From assembly GCA_019400425.1 (NCBI GenBank), contig JAFREE010000019.1, forward strand, positions 204,809 to 268,808: a stretch of 64,000 nt of DNA. The letters run 5' to 3'. The DNA comes from Hymenochaete sp. R1. Taxonomy: Eukaryota > Basidiomycota > Agaricomycetes > Hymenochaetales > Hymenochaetaceae. Each line of letters begins with the position of its first letter. Within the stretch, counting starts at the first letter, position 1. Under the pieces are notes generated by a model. It ran no database searches and was not told where the DNA came from. It saw only the letters and a program-made list of their open reading frames with translations. Shown here in pieces: positions 27,453-39,308 of this stretch. The position numbers were made by a program, and so were the translations under genes.

Positions 27453-28239
27453 CTATGTCTTCTTGAACTTCAAAGTGCTGTAGTGGACCTCCAGCTCCTG
27501 GATTCTCATCTCGTTATCGCGGATGCGTACCTCGAACGAATCAATTCCTCTGTTACGATCCATGAAGTGGGACGGACATTCTGGAACGCCCGCGTCAGCA
27601 CCGGCCTTTCCGGTAACAATGTTACGCGCATCTGTCAGGTTCTTGTTACACAAACGCCAGACCTGACAGAGAATGATGAGTTTCTCGAAGAGCCTTGGGA
27701 AGGCGTGACGCTGCTCCAGTGAAAAGTTCTGCAGTCGACTGGGCCAGCAACAAGCGTATGAAAACACGGAGTCCCTGTTGCCCTCCTTTGCTCAATCTTA
27801 TTCATAGTCACTCTTAAGCAGAGCTTTGTCTGTAGTCACTGTGATTTCCTTGTCAGAGTATAGGGCATTGAGGTATTCAATGTGATTATCGTGGATTCCC
27901 CTTGCCTCTTCTTGGACATCCTCCTTCGCCTCCTCACCAAAGGGGGTTGCCGTTGTTGAAGCGACCAGAGACAAGATTGAGTCGGTATTCGAATTCCCAA
28001 AGAGCCTGTTTCTGCGCATTGGCGTAGATAACGGCGTAAATGAAGTGGCACGCATAAGCCTCCTGGGCAAGCGTCTCCTTCCAAGCGGCCCTCTCCCTTT
28101 GAGCGAACTGTCGCAGAAGGCTGGAAAGTTGTTCACTAGTAATGAATACAGGCCGCTGATCCGGAGCTTGAGCATCCGAGGCTTCGTCTTGTACCCGCGT
28201 GGCGTGGGATGAAGAAACGTGGTTCTTGTTCTCAGACAT
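27453..28239 (-). pseudogene. Tandem orphan family, copy B (disrupted)
   Basis: The frame opens at ATG 28239 with MSENKNHVSSSHAT, close to copy C, and continues through LLRQFAQRE and YANAQKQALWEFEYRL. It then meets a one-base frame shift near 27950, in a run of C residues, and TGA. The homologous frame resumes with GEEAKEDVQEEA but meets TAA and TGA near 27790-27800. It resumes again to the family C-terminus (RLFEKLIILCQVWRL, LEVHYSTLKF). One frame shift plus two nonsense codons in an otherwise intronless family point to a pseudogene. The TATA position reads TTTAAA instead of TATAAA. Confidence 0.7.
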
Positions 28240-29450
28240 AATGTGAATGTGACTGAAGAGATTTGCAGCGAGCCGTTAAATTCGCGCCGATCGTACAGCA
28301 GAATTTAAAGCATCAAAATGTGCATTTGCTACTGTATGAGATGACGGTCAAGAGTGCTTTGGTCCAACAATAGCCGAATACAAACATTCTGCGACTCACG
28401 AGATGATGTTTGTGGCCATAAATTCAGAGTGTGGACCTAAATAGTTCGAACTGTGTGACACGGTCGTTGCGATGTTTTGGTCTGCGTCTGAGACGTCTTG
28501 CGACCTAGAACCGGAACGGTGAGAAAGGGGGCACAATGAAATGGCTCTAGTCCCGTGCTCATGTTTGAGTTTTTGCAAGTTGCAGGATGGAGCAATCACA
28601 TAGGACGCTGCCGATGCCCTCCAGGACTTAACAGAGGCGCGCCGATATCAAAGGTACCGCAGCCTGATCTGGAAGACATGTTTATGGATGTACCATTCAA
28701 GTAGATTGCACGATGCACTCACTTCTGTTTGAAATTATTTATAACGAGTCTGGTATAAAGCTTCTATCTCTTGATCCTTTTAGAAGTAAAACGAGATACA
28801 TAAAATACCGAGGCCGGGTGTCGCTGATGAGGCGAGGCGAGAGAGTAGAACTTGAATTCCATCGTCTGCTGTGAACGGTCCACATCCAGTACTATCCACG
28901 CTGTATTGGTCGAAACGGTGTTTCCGGTGTCAAATCATGTGAAGAAAGGAAAAAGACCCAATTCAATCGATCTTTCCTGGTGGCTGTAGTGAGAAAGAGA
29001 TTCTGTCATACGCGGTATGTGCAAGAGAGGGTACTGCAGTGAACGGTCCCAACTCGCGAGTCGAAGCTTCACCGATATCGTCCTCAAATAGGCAATCGCG
29101 TACAGTCGATCTACTATCACAAGCCTAATGCATTCCTCGTGTGCCCAACCAGTATGAACATTCATTCTTTTGCTCAAACATAATGAGAGCATTCAGGACT
29201 CGTTGATCTTTTCCGATTCATAGAATACCTCTTCATTCTGCGCCACTGGGTGGTTCTTCCATCCGGCCGACGTACCGGGGCCCCAGGCGATGTTTTCCTT
29301 TAGAGAGGAACTGCGCTAACCGCAAAGTGGTATGTGATCTTCCGTTCTCATAATTTAAATCATTGATTCTCCTCTGTGCATTATACAGAAAGGTGTTTGC
29401 TACATTTATGACCATGCGTATATTCCCCAATAACAAAATCAACCAAATAA
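28240..29450. other. Spacer inside the orphan array
   Basis: 1.2 kb with no supported gene. I looked for a further copy of the orphan family on both strands and saw none. Confidence 0.45.
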
Positions 29451-30269
29451 TTATTTCTTCTCAAACTTCAAAGTCTTGTAATACGCCTCCAAAGCCTGGA
29501 TCTCCGCTTCCTTCTCGCGGATGCTCCGCTCAGATGGGCCAATCTTTTTGTTAGGAATCTTGAAGTATGTTGGGCATTCCGTCATGCTCTCATCAGCGTC
29601 GGCTTTCCTGGCAGAGATGTTGCGCGCATCCTTCAGATTCTCGTTACGCAATTGCCAGATCCGGCCGAGGACGATGAGTTTCTCGAAGAGCTTTGGTAAG
29701 GTGTAGCGCTGCTCCGAAGAAAAAGCACCGAGCCTTTCATGCCAGTTTGTAGCCTGCGCCAACACGGAGTACCTGTCACCCATCCTCGCTCTCCGAATTT
29801 GGTCGCTGCTCCCAAGCAAAGATTTGGCATTCGCCTCTGTGATCTCGGAGCCAGAAGACAGAGCCTTGAGACAGGCAGAGAGACTGGTGCGGGCTTTTTC
29901 GGCCTCAGTTTCGAATTCCTTCTTCACTTCTTCGCTATAGGGTCTACCGTGATGGCCCATGACGATAGCGAATCTATTCTCGAATTCCCGAAGAGCCTGC
30001 TTCTGCGCGTTAGCATAGATGATGGAAGCATAGAAGTGCGGTGCGTAGGTCTCCGCTGCGGCCCCTCCCCATACAGAACTCTCGTATTGGGCAAATTGTC
30101 GCAGGAGAAAGAAAAGATACTCATGGCCAACGAGTGCCGTTTTCAGATCCTGAACATCCACGTTGGGAGCCCAGAGTGTCTGAGCATCTGAGGGCTGAGC
30201 AGACCTGGACTGGGTGGACCGAGTCGGAGTGGCTTGGGATGAAGAGACACGGTTCCTATTGTCAGACAT
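29451..30269 (-). CDS. Tandem orphan family, copy C
   Basis: Single exon, 272 aa. The frame is open further upstream to 30371, but only through a TTG codon; the ATG at 30269 gives MSDNRNRVSSSQAT, matching copies B and D. The Ser/Thr/Gln-rich start (about 35 residues) is followed by the family blocks: LVGHEYLFFLLRQFAQ, ASIIYANAQKQALREFENRF, a Glu/Lys/Ala helix, GSEITEANAKSLLG, LPKLFEKLIVLGRIWQLRNE, ARNISARKADADESMTECP and the end LEAYYKTLKFEKK. No known domain, signal peptide or membrane segment. Function unknown. Confidence 0.75.
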   Translation of the reverse strand: MSDNRNRVSSSQATPTRSTQSRSAQPSDAQTLWAPNVDVQDLKTALVGHEYLFFLLRQFAQYESSVWGGAAAETYAPHFYASIIYANAQKQALREFENRFAIVMGHHGRPYSEEVKKEFETEAEKARTSLSACLKALSSGSEITEANAKSLLGSSDQIRRARMGDRYSVLAQATNWHERLGAFSSEQRYTLPKLFEKLIVLGRIWQLRNENLKDARNISARKADADESMTECPTYFKIPNKKIGPSERSIREKEAEIQALEAYYKTLKFEKK

Positions 30270-31883
30270 GGCTTGCTTGAGGCTTGATGAGTGGTGTAGA
30301 AATGAGACACATGGGAAACCAGACTTTATAGCAAAAAGTTTACTGTTTGTAACTCTGCTGTGAAAATACAAAACATATTAGGTTGCTCTAGGCTTGTAGT
30401 ACATAAATAAAGCTCACCTAATTGTAGTTCTGGGGACAATCTTGAGGGCTCGTCTTGTATATGTGGAGTCAAGAATAGAAATGCACCCAAGCTTCAATGC
30501 TTGGAAGTCCCCAAACATGTGCAGTCTATTCTTACCAAGGTGCTTCGTGCATGTGAGACGCGACATTTCCTAAATTACACTCAGAAACACATTAAGGAGG
30601 AAGATTCTGTCATGCTTACTTATCAAAGTCCTCGACAGAGAGACTTGCATTGTCCTCACATACAAAAATGTGCTACTAGGGATCCTTCCGTAACGTTATG
30701 AGCAACGCGTGATGTTCCATATAGTGGCAAACCATGCGCCACAGAGATTGAGTAGGCTTCATTTCGTTCTGTGTCCAATTACTACAATCACGACATCCAT
30801 TATACGTACCTTGTACGAGGAGAGTGAGGTCATCGAGATTGCCACGCTTCCGATGATGCTGTCGAACTATTACAAATGCCCAAACAAGATGAAGCAGAGG
30901 CTGTTGGGAAGAAGGCTAGCGAGGGTGAGCGAATGTGTTTGAATGACATTAGTGGATAATTTTATCAGCTCTGCTACTTTTGAAGCTAAAGTGGTCATAA
31001 TAGCCTGGACATTATATGACCACCGCAGCTCAGAACTTCATGCGTGCTTGATGCGATGCAAGTCTAAGCACTTGCAGGTATCTAAAATAACCCACAATGA
31101 TGCAAAGTCGCGTCTTACCCGCTTTATGACGTCTGCAATACCCGAACTACCTGATCCAGTCAATTGGCCGGTAAGGGAGGTATGATTCCAGAGCGCACTG
31201 AAACTCCGAATCGAAGGAGTGACCACTGGGATATTTGCATAGCAGAATCCGCAAGGTATGCCCCATTTGAGCATAGAAAGCCCCAGCCCACAGTCCATGA
31301 GCCGCTAAGAAGAAAGTTCAGTCACAGGCACATAAGTTTTACACACTTGAGTCGTACATGCGAAAAGATATGTGATTGAGAGAGACTCGGAGCGAGGTGG
31401 GCGAGAGCGATCTTTTTCGGTGGTGAGAAACACTTGCCAAAAACAGACTGGTGCGCGTTTTAACACGGACCACGAAAAGTGAAGCAGCTCGAACGGTAAG
31501 AGACAGAATAGCACCCTATGACACAACCCACCCACTCCGCTTTATATATGCGTCCAACACATGCCAAAGGGCACAAAGAGACTTCTGCCTTCGCAAGTAT
31601 TAATGACATGCACAGATTTAAGGCCAGTTTTTATTTTGATACCAATGATTGTCTCAGTATGTTTAGGGGATAGTTTCGCTGATATTCGTCCACCACAACA
31701 AATATCTATTCGAAGTTGAGTAGAAAAAACATACTCATTGGCTCTAATACATAAAAAAAAGTTACGTTCCTGCCCTCGCCCTCGCGGTTGAAACATGCGT
31801 ACTGAGGGGCTGACAATCAGCCACCTTCTTATCCTAAGCGAAAGTTCACTTACATGTACCAAATACCGACTGTGATTCGTTTT
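30270..31883. other. Largest spacer in the orphan array
   Basis: 1.6 kb. Short frames on both strands show no similarity to the orphan family or to known proteins. No RNA gene recognised. Confidence 0.45.
30325..30330 (-). promoter_or_regulatory. TATA box of orphan copy C
   Basis: Minus-strand context TTTTTGCTATAAAGTCTGG, 56 bp upstream of the ATG; nearly the same 11-mer as upstream of copy A. Confidence 0.55.
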
Positions 31884-32675
31884 CTATTTAGGCTCGAATT
31901 TCAAGGAGCTATAGTAAGCTTCTAAAGACTGTATCTTCTTGTCGTTATCCCGGATGATCTGCTCAGAAACCCGAGGTTTTCTGTTGGATATTTTGAAGCC
32001 ATCCGGACATTCTGGCATATTTTCATCGGCATCGGCTTGCCTGGCCAAAATGTTACGTCTTTCTTGTAGGTTCTCGCTACGCAGCTGCCAGATGCGGCTG
32101 AGGACAATGAATTTCTCAAAGAGCTGTGGAAGTCGGTAGCGCAATTCCTCGTGAAACATATCAGGAGTAGTGCGCCAGAGTTTAATGGCGTAGCCAAACG
32201 CGGAATATTCATCCGCCTTTTTCGCCAGGGCGAGTTCGTACTGGCCACCGAGTAGTGTTTTGGCTTTGTCCTCGGTAATTTCATTGCCAGATGTCAGAGC
32301 TCTGAGGCATGCAGAGTGGTCGGAACGGGCCTTATCAGCTTCCTCTTTGTACTGCTTCTTCTTGTCCTCATTGATGGTTCCTTCCCTATCGCGGTTCCTG
32401 CAGATGTAGAATCGGAGTTCGAACTCTTGCAGTGCAAGCTGCTGAGCATAGGCGTAGACGGCGGCATGGAGGAAGTACGACGCGGAGCTTTTCTGAATAG
32501 ATGAATTAGACCAAAATTCTTTTTCGTAGCGACCATTCGACCGCATGATGCCGAAGATATAGTCGTGGCCGAGAAGAGCCGGTTTGAGATCCTGAGCATC
32601 CAGTTTAGGCGCCCAAAGAGCACCTGAAGCCTGGGAGGTCCGAGATGAGGAAACTACTTTCTTGTTTTCGGCCAT
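31884..32675 (-). CDS. Tandem orphan family, copy D
   Basis: Single exon, 263 aa, ATG at 32675 (MAENKKVVSSSRTSQ). It is clearly paralogous to copy C: LWAPKLDAQDLKPALLGHDY, AAVYAYAQQLALQEFELRFY, GNEITEDKAKTLLGG, LRYRLPQLFEKFIVLSRIW, LARQADADENMPECPDGF and the C-terminal LEAYYSSLKFEPK. The region of residues 105-125 is rich in Lys and Glu. It has no signal peptide, membrane segment or motif I can assign. The intact frame under paralogy suggests selection. Confidence 0.75.
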   Translation of the reverse strand: MAENKKVVSSSRTSQASGALWAPKLDAQDLKPALLGHDYIFGIMRSNGRYEKEFWSNSSIQKSSASYFLHAAVYAYAQQLALQEFELRFYICRNRDREGTINEDKKKQYKEEADKARSDHSACLRALTSGNEITEDKAKTLLGGQYELALAKKADEYSAFGYAIKLWRTTPDMFHEELRYRLPQLFEKFIVLSRIWQLRSENLQERRNILARQADADENMPECPDGFKISNRKPRVSEQIIRDNDKKIQSLEAYYSSLKFEPK

Positions 32676-33495
32676 GGTGTTGTCGTGTAGACTTAATGAT
32701 AGTGAGAGAAGTCATGCCTGACGCAAGGCAAACTTTATAGCTGCTGAGAATTTGTCTATATCTGTGCTGTAACAACCATAAGTAAGGCGGAAACGAAGAA
32801 GGTTTGAGTAGGTGTTTATCACGTATGCTCCGATGCTCCCAAACTTCTGGAAAACAAATCGACCTTTCGTTTCAAATAGCCTGAGCGACCTGTAGAACGG
32901 TCATAAGTTTCAACAAAATTGATTTTACCATAAGCATAGGCGGTCCGCTATAAGAAACCCGATGAACGTAAGTCATTCTTGACAGTCATCCTCTTGAAAG
33001 TAATGCTTTAAGAACATTCAGCACGTCTGCCGGATCGCATTTAAAATCAGATTCGCACTTGAAAATGTAAAGAAAGAGAAAAGGAGAGTGGACATGGATT
33101 TCACTTACTCTATTCTTTTCGTCTACTTGAACGAGACAGAAAGCACGAGCGTCCCGCTCAAACGAATTGGAAGCGACTCGGATAGGTTGATGAAGCACGC
33201 GCTCGTTTATTTTACTTGTTTCAAATCAAAGCATAGACTCTCACTGGCACATAATTTTTGGGCTACGACAAGCTGCACGAGCGCAGGGTTGGGTAATCGT
33301 GTTATGTTGAAGTGTGTGTACGAAGGTTCGGAGGTGGTGCTGGGTGCTGGGAGGGACTTTATTGAGCCAAGCTGCAGGCGCTTGTGACACAACCCGAAGC
33401 CGAGCACCGGCTAAAGCCGCAGACCTCAAGCAGCCGCTCGTTCGTTCTCCATGCCTTCATCCCAACACTGACCCGCTATCATTCCCAATAACTTT
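32676..33495. other. Divergent upstream region of orphan copy D and ATG11
   Basis: 820 bp. Apart from the TATA element above I see nothing that looks like a gene. Confidence 0.45.
32734..32739 (-). promoter_or_regulatory. TATA box of orphan copy D
   Basis: Minus-strand context CAGCTATAAAGTTTG, 58 bp upstream of the ATG. Confidence 0.55.
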
Positions 33496-36400
33496 ATGCT
33501 TCGCATCTGCCGTGCAGAAGATGGTGAAATTTTTGAGGTAGATATCTTTAGCATAATATTGTGCTTGTTGAATTCTTATTCGTTCTTGAGGTTGCCACAA
33601 CACTATGGGAAATTGAACGGTACGAAGCTCCGACCGTCCTTGCAACCTCGTCCTGACTCTTTTTTTAGTGAAGGAAGTCTTGAGACAGTATTGCATGACA
33701 AGACCGGCATTCCTGAAGATGCTTTGATTGCATATCTTCCGGATGGCCAGCGGTTGACAAATGACAATGTTCGTGATTTAGCGGGAGCGTCAGATGATGT
33801 ATGTTCCTTTCCACTTTTCACGGCTCGCATTTTGGCTGAAGAGAAATCCAAGATCATTTACGTCTTCAATAAACTATATCTTGAACTTGATCTTCATGAT
33901 GTTCTGCGTGAGCTTCGCGTGGAAGCGCAATTACAACCTCCAATAGAAGGCAAGTAATACAGCCTGCGCCATTCAGCTCACCTTTCTTACCGTTTCAACA
34001 GATATAATCACTTCGACGCCACCCTTCCGCCCCCATCAACTGGCCGCGGCGTATCATCACATCGCCCAGACACATTTCCAAACTGTTTCGCAAACGATAG
34101 TTGCCATTGGGCAGCAAAGCCGGGCACTTGACATTGCGTCTCGAAACCTCGACTTGAACATTCTGGCTCTTTCCGAAGCCTTCGAACCTTTCTCGACCGG
34201 AGCTGCACAGACTTTTGATTCTCAAGCTCAGCTTCTGACGTCTCTGGAGGCAGACTTGACAGCCGTCGCTGCTGTCGATATTCACCCCGTATTTCTAAGT
34301 CATGCTGCTCGCCGCGCGATAGAGTCAGGAGACCGCTCCCGGACCCTGGGAGACTACGTTGCAAATGACAAAATGCGTCAGGTAGCAGATGGGTGCGCAA
34401 AGATAAGCGGTACGCCTTAGAATTTCATTTTCTCGGGGTCCGATTGTCCCTGATGAATTCGAAGATGGTCTTCGTTCAAGATTCGACGAAGCACAGGAAT
34501 GCATGGCTCGACTGGTCGAAGGTTCAGACCAAATTCGTGTCACTCTGCAGACGAACCAGATTATGGAGAGTGCAGGATCAATCGAGAAGCGAGCTCGTGA
34601 CTCCTACGAGAAAGTGAACGATATTGCCGCTCGCATTGATGCGACCAACTCAGACACTCTCTTGTCGGAGCTGAAGCAAGCGGACATCATTCTTCGCAAG
34701 GAAGTCGAGAATATTGTAGACTTCAAGAATCTTTCAACAGAGCTTTCCATTGGTGCCCTCCGCCGTATAAGCGTGCTCAACGGGGACCTTGTTCTCCTTC
34801 CAGGTGTGATGTCCGACCTCCAAATCGACCTTCGAGCCAAGTCAAGTTTTGTACATATTCAGAGATTGCATAGTATGCTCTATGCCTATGGTGCAACGCT
34901 TATCGAGATCGTTCGGCGTAAGGAGTTTGCGAGACTCTTCTATCAACGTGCGCAGTCGATTTTGGAAGTGATGGCCAAGTTCACGGCTGCTGAAAAACGA
35001 CGGAGACAAATCTATCGAGGAGAGGTGCATGGTCAATTACCTTTCGACACGAAAGGTATGGATGAATCCGTCCCATCAATTGATTTTTCTCCGTCTGGAG
35101 GAAAGGAGGGCGAGAGTGATCAAACGTACGCACTGGACAGGTCAGACATAAACTCGTTTATGCTGGTCCTCGATGGACTCGACCAGAGCTTGCAGGTGTC
35201 TTCTTATCAGCCCCTCCTGGAGACCCGAAGGTCACTCAATAAACTGATTGAAAGAATGGATGGGATCGAAAGTTCGTTTGACAAGATCGTGGAACGCTCG
35301 CGTGAGCCTTGGAATTTTATTTGCCATTATCAATCATGTACTGATTGAAATCAAGTGATTTCATCTTCGAGACTGTCGCTTTCTCGCCGCCGACGTAAGA
35401 TTGACTTTCACTCCTATATAGTCTTATACTGAGTATCTGTTCTTCGCAGTGAGCGAGGCCGACGAAGCGGCTTTCCGAGAGCTTTCCGAAAAAGTAGAAG
35501 TATTGGAGAGAGAGAAACAGGAGAGTCAAGCACTATTACGAGCCGCCCACGAGCAACATGGCAGAGATCTTTCTCGCTCGCGACGGGAAGCTGGTAATTC
35601 ATCTGCTGAGCACCGAAGGCAGACTGAACTTCTCAGTGCTGAGATACGCTCACTAAAGGCTCAAAACGAAGCAGAGGGTCGTGCACGCAAAGTACTCGAG
35701 GACCGTCATTCCGAACTTCTGGCCGATGTTGAGGCTTTGAGGAGAAGCCAAGCTGATGCTTTGGCCGATGCCACGAGTAACGCTCAAGAAGCGGAGACTT
35801 TAAGGCTTGATCTCTCTCGTACCCGGAAGGAACACGAAGAAGCTAAACAACTAGAAAATGCTCACGCCGAGCGGGTCGGTCAGCTGCTGAAGGCTCAAAC
35901 AGAAATGTTAAGCAGCCTTTCGGACGCTCAAAAGAGAGGAGAGAATCTAAGGACCCAGATAGAGAGCGCCAGAGCAGAGAATGCCGATGCAAATCGCGCT
36001 CTGCGTGAGGTCTGCGAGCAGAAGGAAAATTTGCTTCGTGCACAGGCGCAGGAGCATGATCGAATCATGCGGGATCACATTGCTGAGGCTGACGGTGACC
36101 GCGCGGTCTTGGAGAAACGGTTCTTTGAAGCACGAGCTCAATCGGACGAAAAGGAGCGAGCGCTGAAGGAGGTACGATCGGAAGCTGAGGTACTCAGTGC
36201 GGATGTTATTGGTCTTCGAGAAGAACTGCAGAGGACAGAGCATGAGCTTCGGGAGGCACGTCACGTTGAGCGTGTGCTTCGGAACGACCTATCCGAAGGA
36301 CGGGCTTCAGAGTCTGACTTTGAGCAAAGGATTAGTGATCGCGACCGGCTCGTTGCTCAAATCTTAGATGTTGCTATTGCTTTCCACGACTGTCATGTGA

Positions 36401-38131
36401 AGTCGCTCGCAATGCTCCAGCCCTTGTCCGTACATCCCGCGACGTCTCTCAAGAGCAATATCAACCCATCCGAGTCAGTGGTCCTAACACCTCCGCGTAT
36501 GCCAATGTCGCCTCTGCGGGAAGATTCGACTCCGATCGATCCAACTGATCCGAGTACTGCTCTGGAAATACTCCGGGCATATGACTTGGACTCCTTTACC
36601 GAGACTGTAACGAAGGTTGGTGCTGTCGTGCGTAAGTGGCAAAAGCAGTGCAGAGAGTATCGAGAGAGATCAAAGGGCAAGATAACGTTCCGAAACTTTG
36701 CCAAAGGCGACCTTGCACTTTTCTTGCCCACAAGGAATTCGGTATCGAAGCCTTGGGCAGCATTCAACGGTGCGTGCGCTACTCGTGTGCACATTAACAT
36801 CGCGGCTAATTGTCGGGCAGTTTCATTTCCTCACTATTTCCTCAATGCGACGGGCAGACTCGCCGAACAACTGAAGTCTCGTGAATGGATTGTGGCTCGT
36901 ATCACGTCCATCAGCGAAAGAATTGTAGACCCAAAGGTGACCAATATAACTTATCCCTTCAACTTCGATAGTATATGCTTAGAACGATTTATTTTGATCT
37001 TAGGATCCATTGAGCAACCCTTACGGATTAGGAGACGGGATCAAGTATTACATGCTTGAGGTCGAAGACTGGACGCGTCCTGGAGCTGATGCTTCGAAAC
37101 GTAGAAGATCGTCAAACAAACACACCCAGGAACCAATTTCCGGTTCGCCTCCTTTAGAACGTCCTATAAGCCCACCTTTACCAGATGACTCACGAGCTAG
37201 TAATTCTGCCGCCGAGCCATTAGGGCCGACTAGATCCCCAAATTCACATCTATTTCCCGTCCGTAGCCGGTCAAACTCTGCTTCAGCTGGACCTTCTTCA
37301 CTTTCGAAGCTGCTAGCTCAGGCCAACCCTTCGGAAACAACACCAGCCCCTCTCGAAACAATACCTGCAACCCCACATTTTCCGAGTCAATCCAGGACAC
37401 CGTCTCCGACATCGAGAACATCCGGTGCTCCACCGCTATCTCCCACTCGGGCTGTGACAGCGGCCCATTCTCCCAATGTCCCTTCGCCACTTCGTCCTGG
37501 ATCACGGGCGAGTTCGTCATCTCGAGTATCCTTCAGCGGAGGACGAATAGCCCCGTTCCCGAAGGGCACAACATCTACGTCGGCCTCAAAGGCCACAGCT
37601 ACCACAGCTCTTTCTTCCGATAATCCTGTTGGCTCACCATCCGAGCCAGTTCGATCCTCGAATGGTGCGAATAACATAACAGAGGGCTTTTCGGTAGGGC
37701 ATAATCGGCGTGCTACTAGTCCAGAACGCTCTTCTTCACCTTCACCGGCCCAGTCCGTGTCTGAAGGCATGTCAAATATGCTTTGGGGACGACGGCGAAC
37801 GACGTCAGAACACGTGTCATCGCCAGCGCTCGTGAAGATAAAGAAGCCGGCAGCGACCAACCCTTCTTCAAGCTCTTCAGCAAGTAACGCGCTTGCGAAT
37901 CTTGCAAGTACATTTGGCATGTCTATGACGTTGGGTCGCAGACGGAAGGCTGCTCCCGACACCGAGGGTGCTACTGAAGACGAACTGGTAGTACCTACGA
38001 ATGTAAAAAGAAGATCGATTTCGACCCCGAACGTTGCCTCCGGATCAGACGGTACCTCCGGAAGCAAAGATCGTCCCGAGTCGTCAACCACCTCTGCCTC
38101 CAACCTTTCAAAGGACCTTGACTACAACTAA
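33496..38131 (+). CDS. ATG11: Autophagy scaffold protein Atg11
   Basis: Nine exons: 33496-33537, 33591-33619, 33669-33798, 33853-33949, 34002-34409, 34465-35301, 35450-36769, 36821-36936, 37004-38131; 1368 aa. The start (MLRICRAEDGEIFE... LIAYLPDGQRLTNDNVRDL) is the ubiquitin-like N-terminal fold of the family. A helical middle and a long coiled coil (about residues 515-805) follow. The conserved C-terminal Atg11 domain lies near 920-1018 (FAKGDLALFLPTRN, FLNATGRLAEQLKSREW, NPYGLGDGIKYYMLEVEDW). A disordered Ser/Pro-rich tail of about 350 residues ends the chain. Atg11 links cargo receptors to the Atg1 kinase in selective autophagy. Exon 2 is 29 nt. The intron after 33949 starts with GC (GCAAGT), the only choice that keeps frame. 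Confidence 0.9.
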
Positions 38132-39308
38132 TCGCTGCATACGTCATCCATCCTATTTTCCGCACCCAACTACTTCTGCTTTCTGCTTGCTTTGAGTTTA
38201 GAACGACATGTTGCATACTTTAATTCGACTCTTCTACTGAATTATATACTATGATACCTTTTTACTACCGATTGGTCATTTGTCTCGGTGGCGATACCAG
38301 TTATGCGAATTTGTTGACGACACACATCCATTCGCAAATTTGTGAGGTTTCTTTATTTCCCCCCTCTCTCATTGTTGATTGCTAATTCAAATGCTTTGGG
38401 AACTGTTATCAGAAATCTCCGATGAGCGCCCGGGAGATGAACTTCTTCTCAAAGTCTTGGCCTCGCGAAACTCGGCGCGTTGTGATATTGGGCAGTGACC
38501 GTGAACGATCGAAAGGTCATAATGTGCTTCTGGTTGATCAAATTCTCAATGCCAGCGTAGGACTGGTGACGACACTGATATTGAGCTTAATCCGGGATTT
38601 AGGCTAGTCTCGGCCTACTTTCGTTCCTTAGTTATTTGTTTAGCCGAGCTCTAAAGTCACATCTCAAAATAATGTCAATTCTCAGCACCTTTAGGACTTG
38701 TGAAAAGGACGAAAATGCATGAAGGTAAAATACAACGTTTCTCAAGGTTAACTTTTCAACGCAGCCGTTCTAACCAGATTTACATCCTCCCAGCCTCTCC
38801 GCCTCCACGACTCTGCGAAGATTTTTCCCAGCTAAGGAACTAGAATCCCAGATTTAACATTGCACGCCTTGCTCGAAGTCCTTAATCCTGGAGGGTGGGT
38901 GTCCTCGGTGAAACCTTGGGGGCTTCGATCTTCTGAGCGAATGTCGGCCCGTTTTGGACGCAGGTCGAGACGGAACTTTTTCAGAACCTTCTGCTTGATT
39001 TTATCCTATCAAGACGACGTATCTGAAAACCGTACGACATAAGCTCATCTATCTGTCTGGTAAAGGTGTGCTTGAGACGCGACTATCTGCCCTTAAGAAC
39101 CTCCGGGGCCCTGCTCAGCATGAGCAGGTGAATCTTCTCCCGAGAACAGCCTTCACCATATCAAATGGGATCCCCACGACTATATGGTAGGAGAAATGTT
39201 GGAGAAATGTCTTCCCCCCGAGCATGAATCGTATATAATAGGAACGCACGAGGAAAGGGGGTTGGGAAAGCGTTTGCATATTCCTCCTTCTACTCCTTAT
39301 CATCAATC
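38132..39308. other. Spacer
   Basis: 1.2 kb between ATG11 and the sugar transporter. No supported gene. Confidence 0.5.

Noticed and set aside
28824..28850. CTGATGAG followed by GAAC, reminiscent of a hammerhead ribozyme core
   Set aside because: The essential GAAA block and the flanking helices are not present.
25750..32675. The orphan array as a transposon or viral remnant
   Set aside because: No transposase or polymerase motifs, no terminal repeats recognised, and each copy has its own TATA box and complete frame.
37387..38103. 238-codon open frame antisense to ATG11
   Set aside because: It mirrors the low-complexity Ser/Pro-rich tail of ATG11 on the other strand; such tails often leave the antisense frame open.
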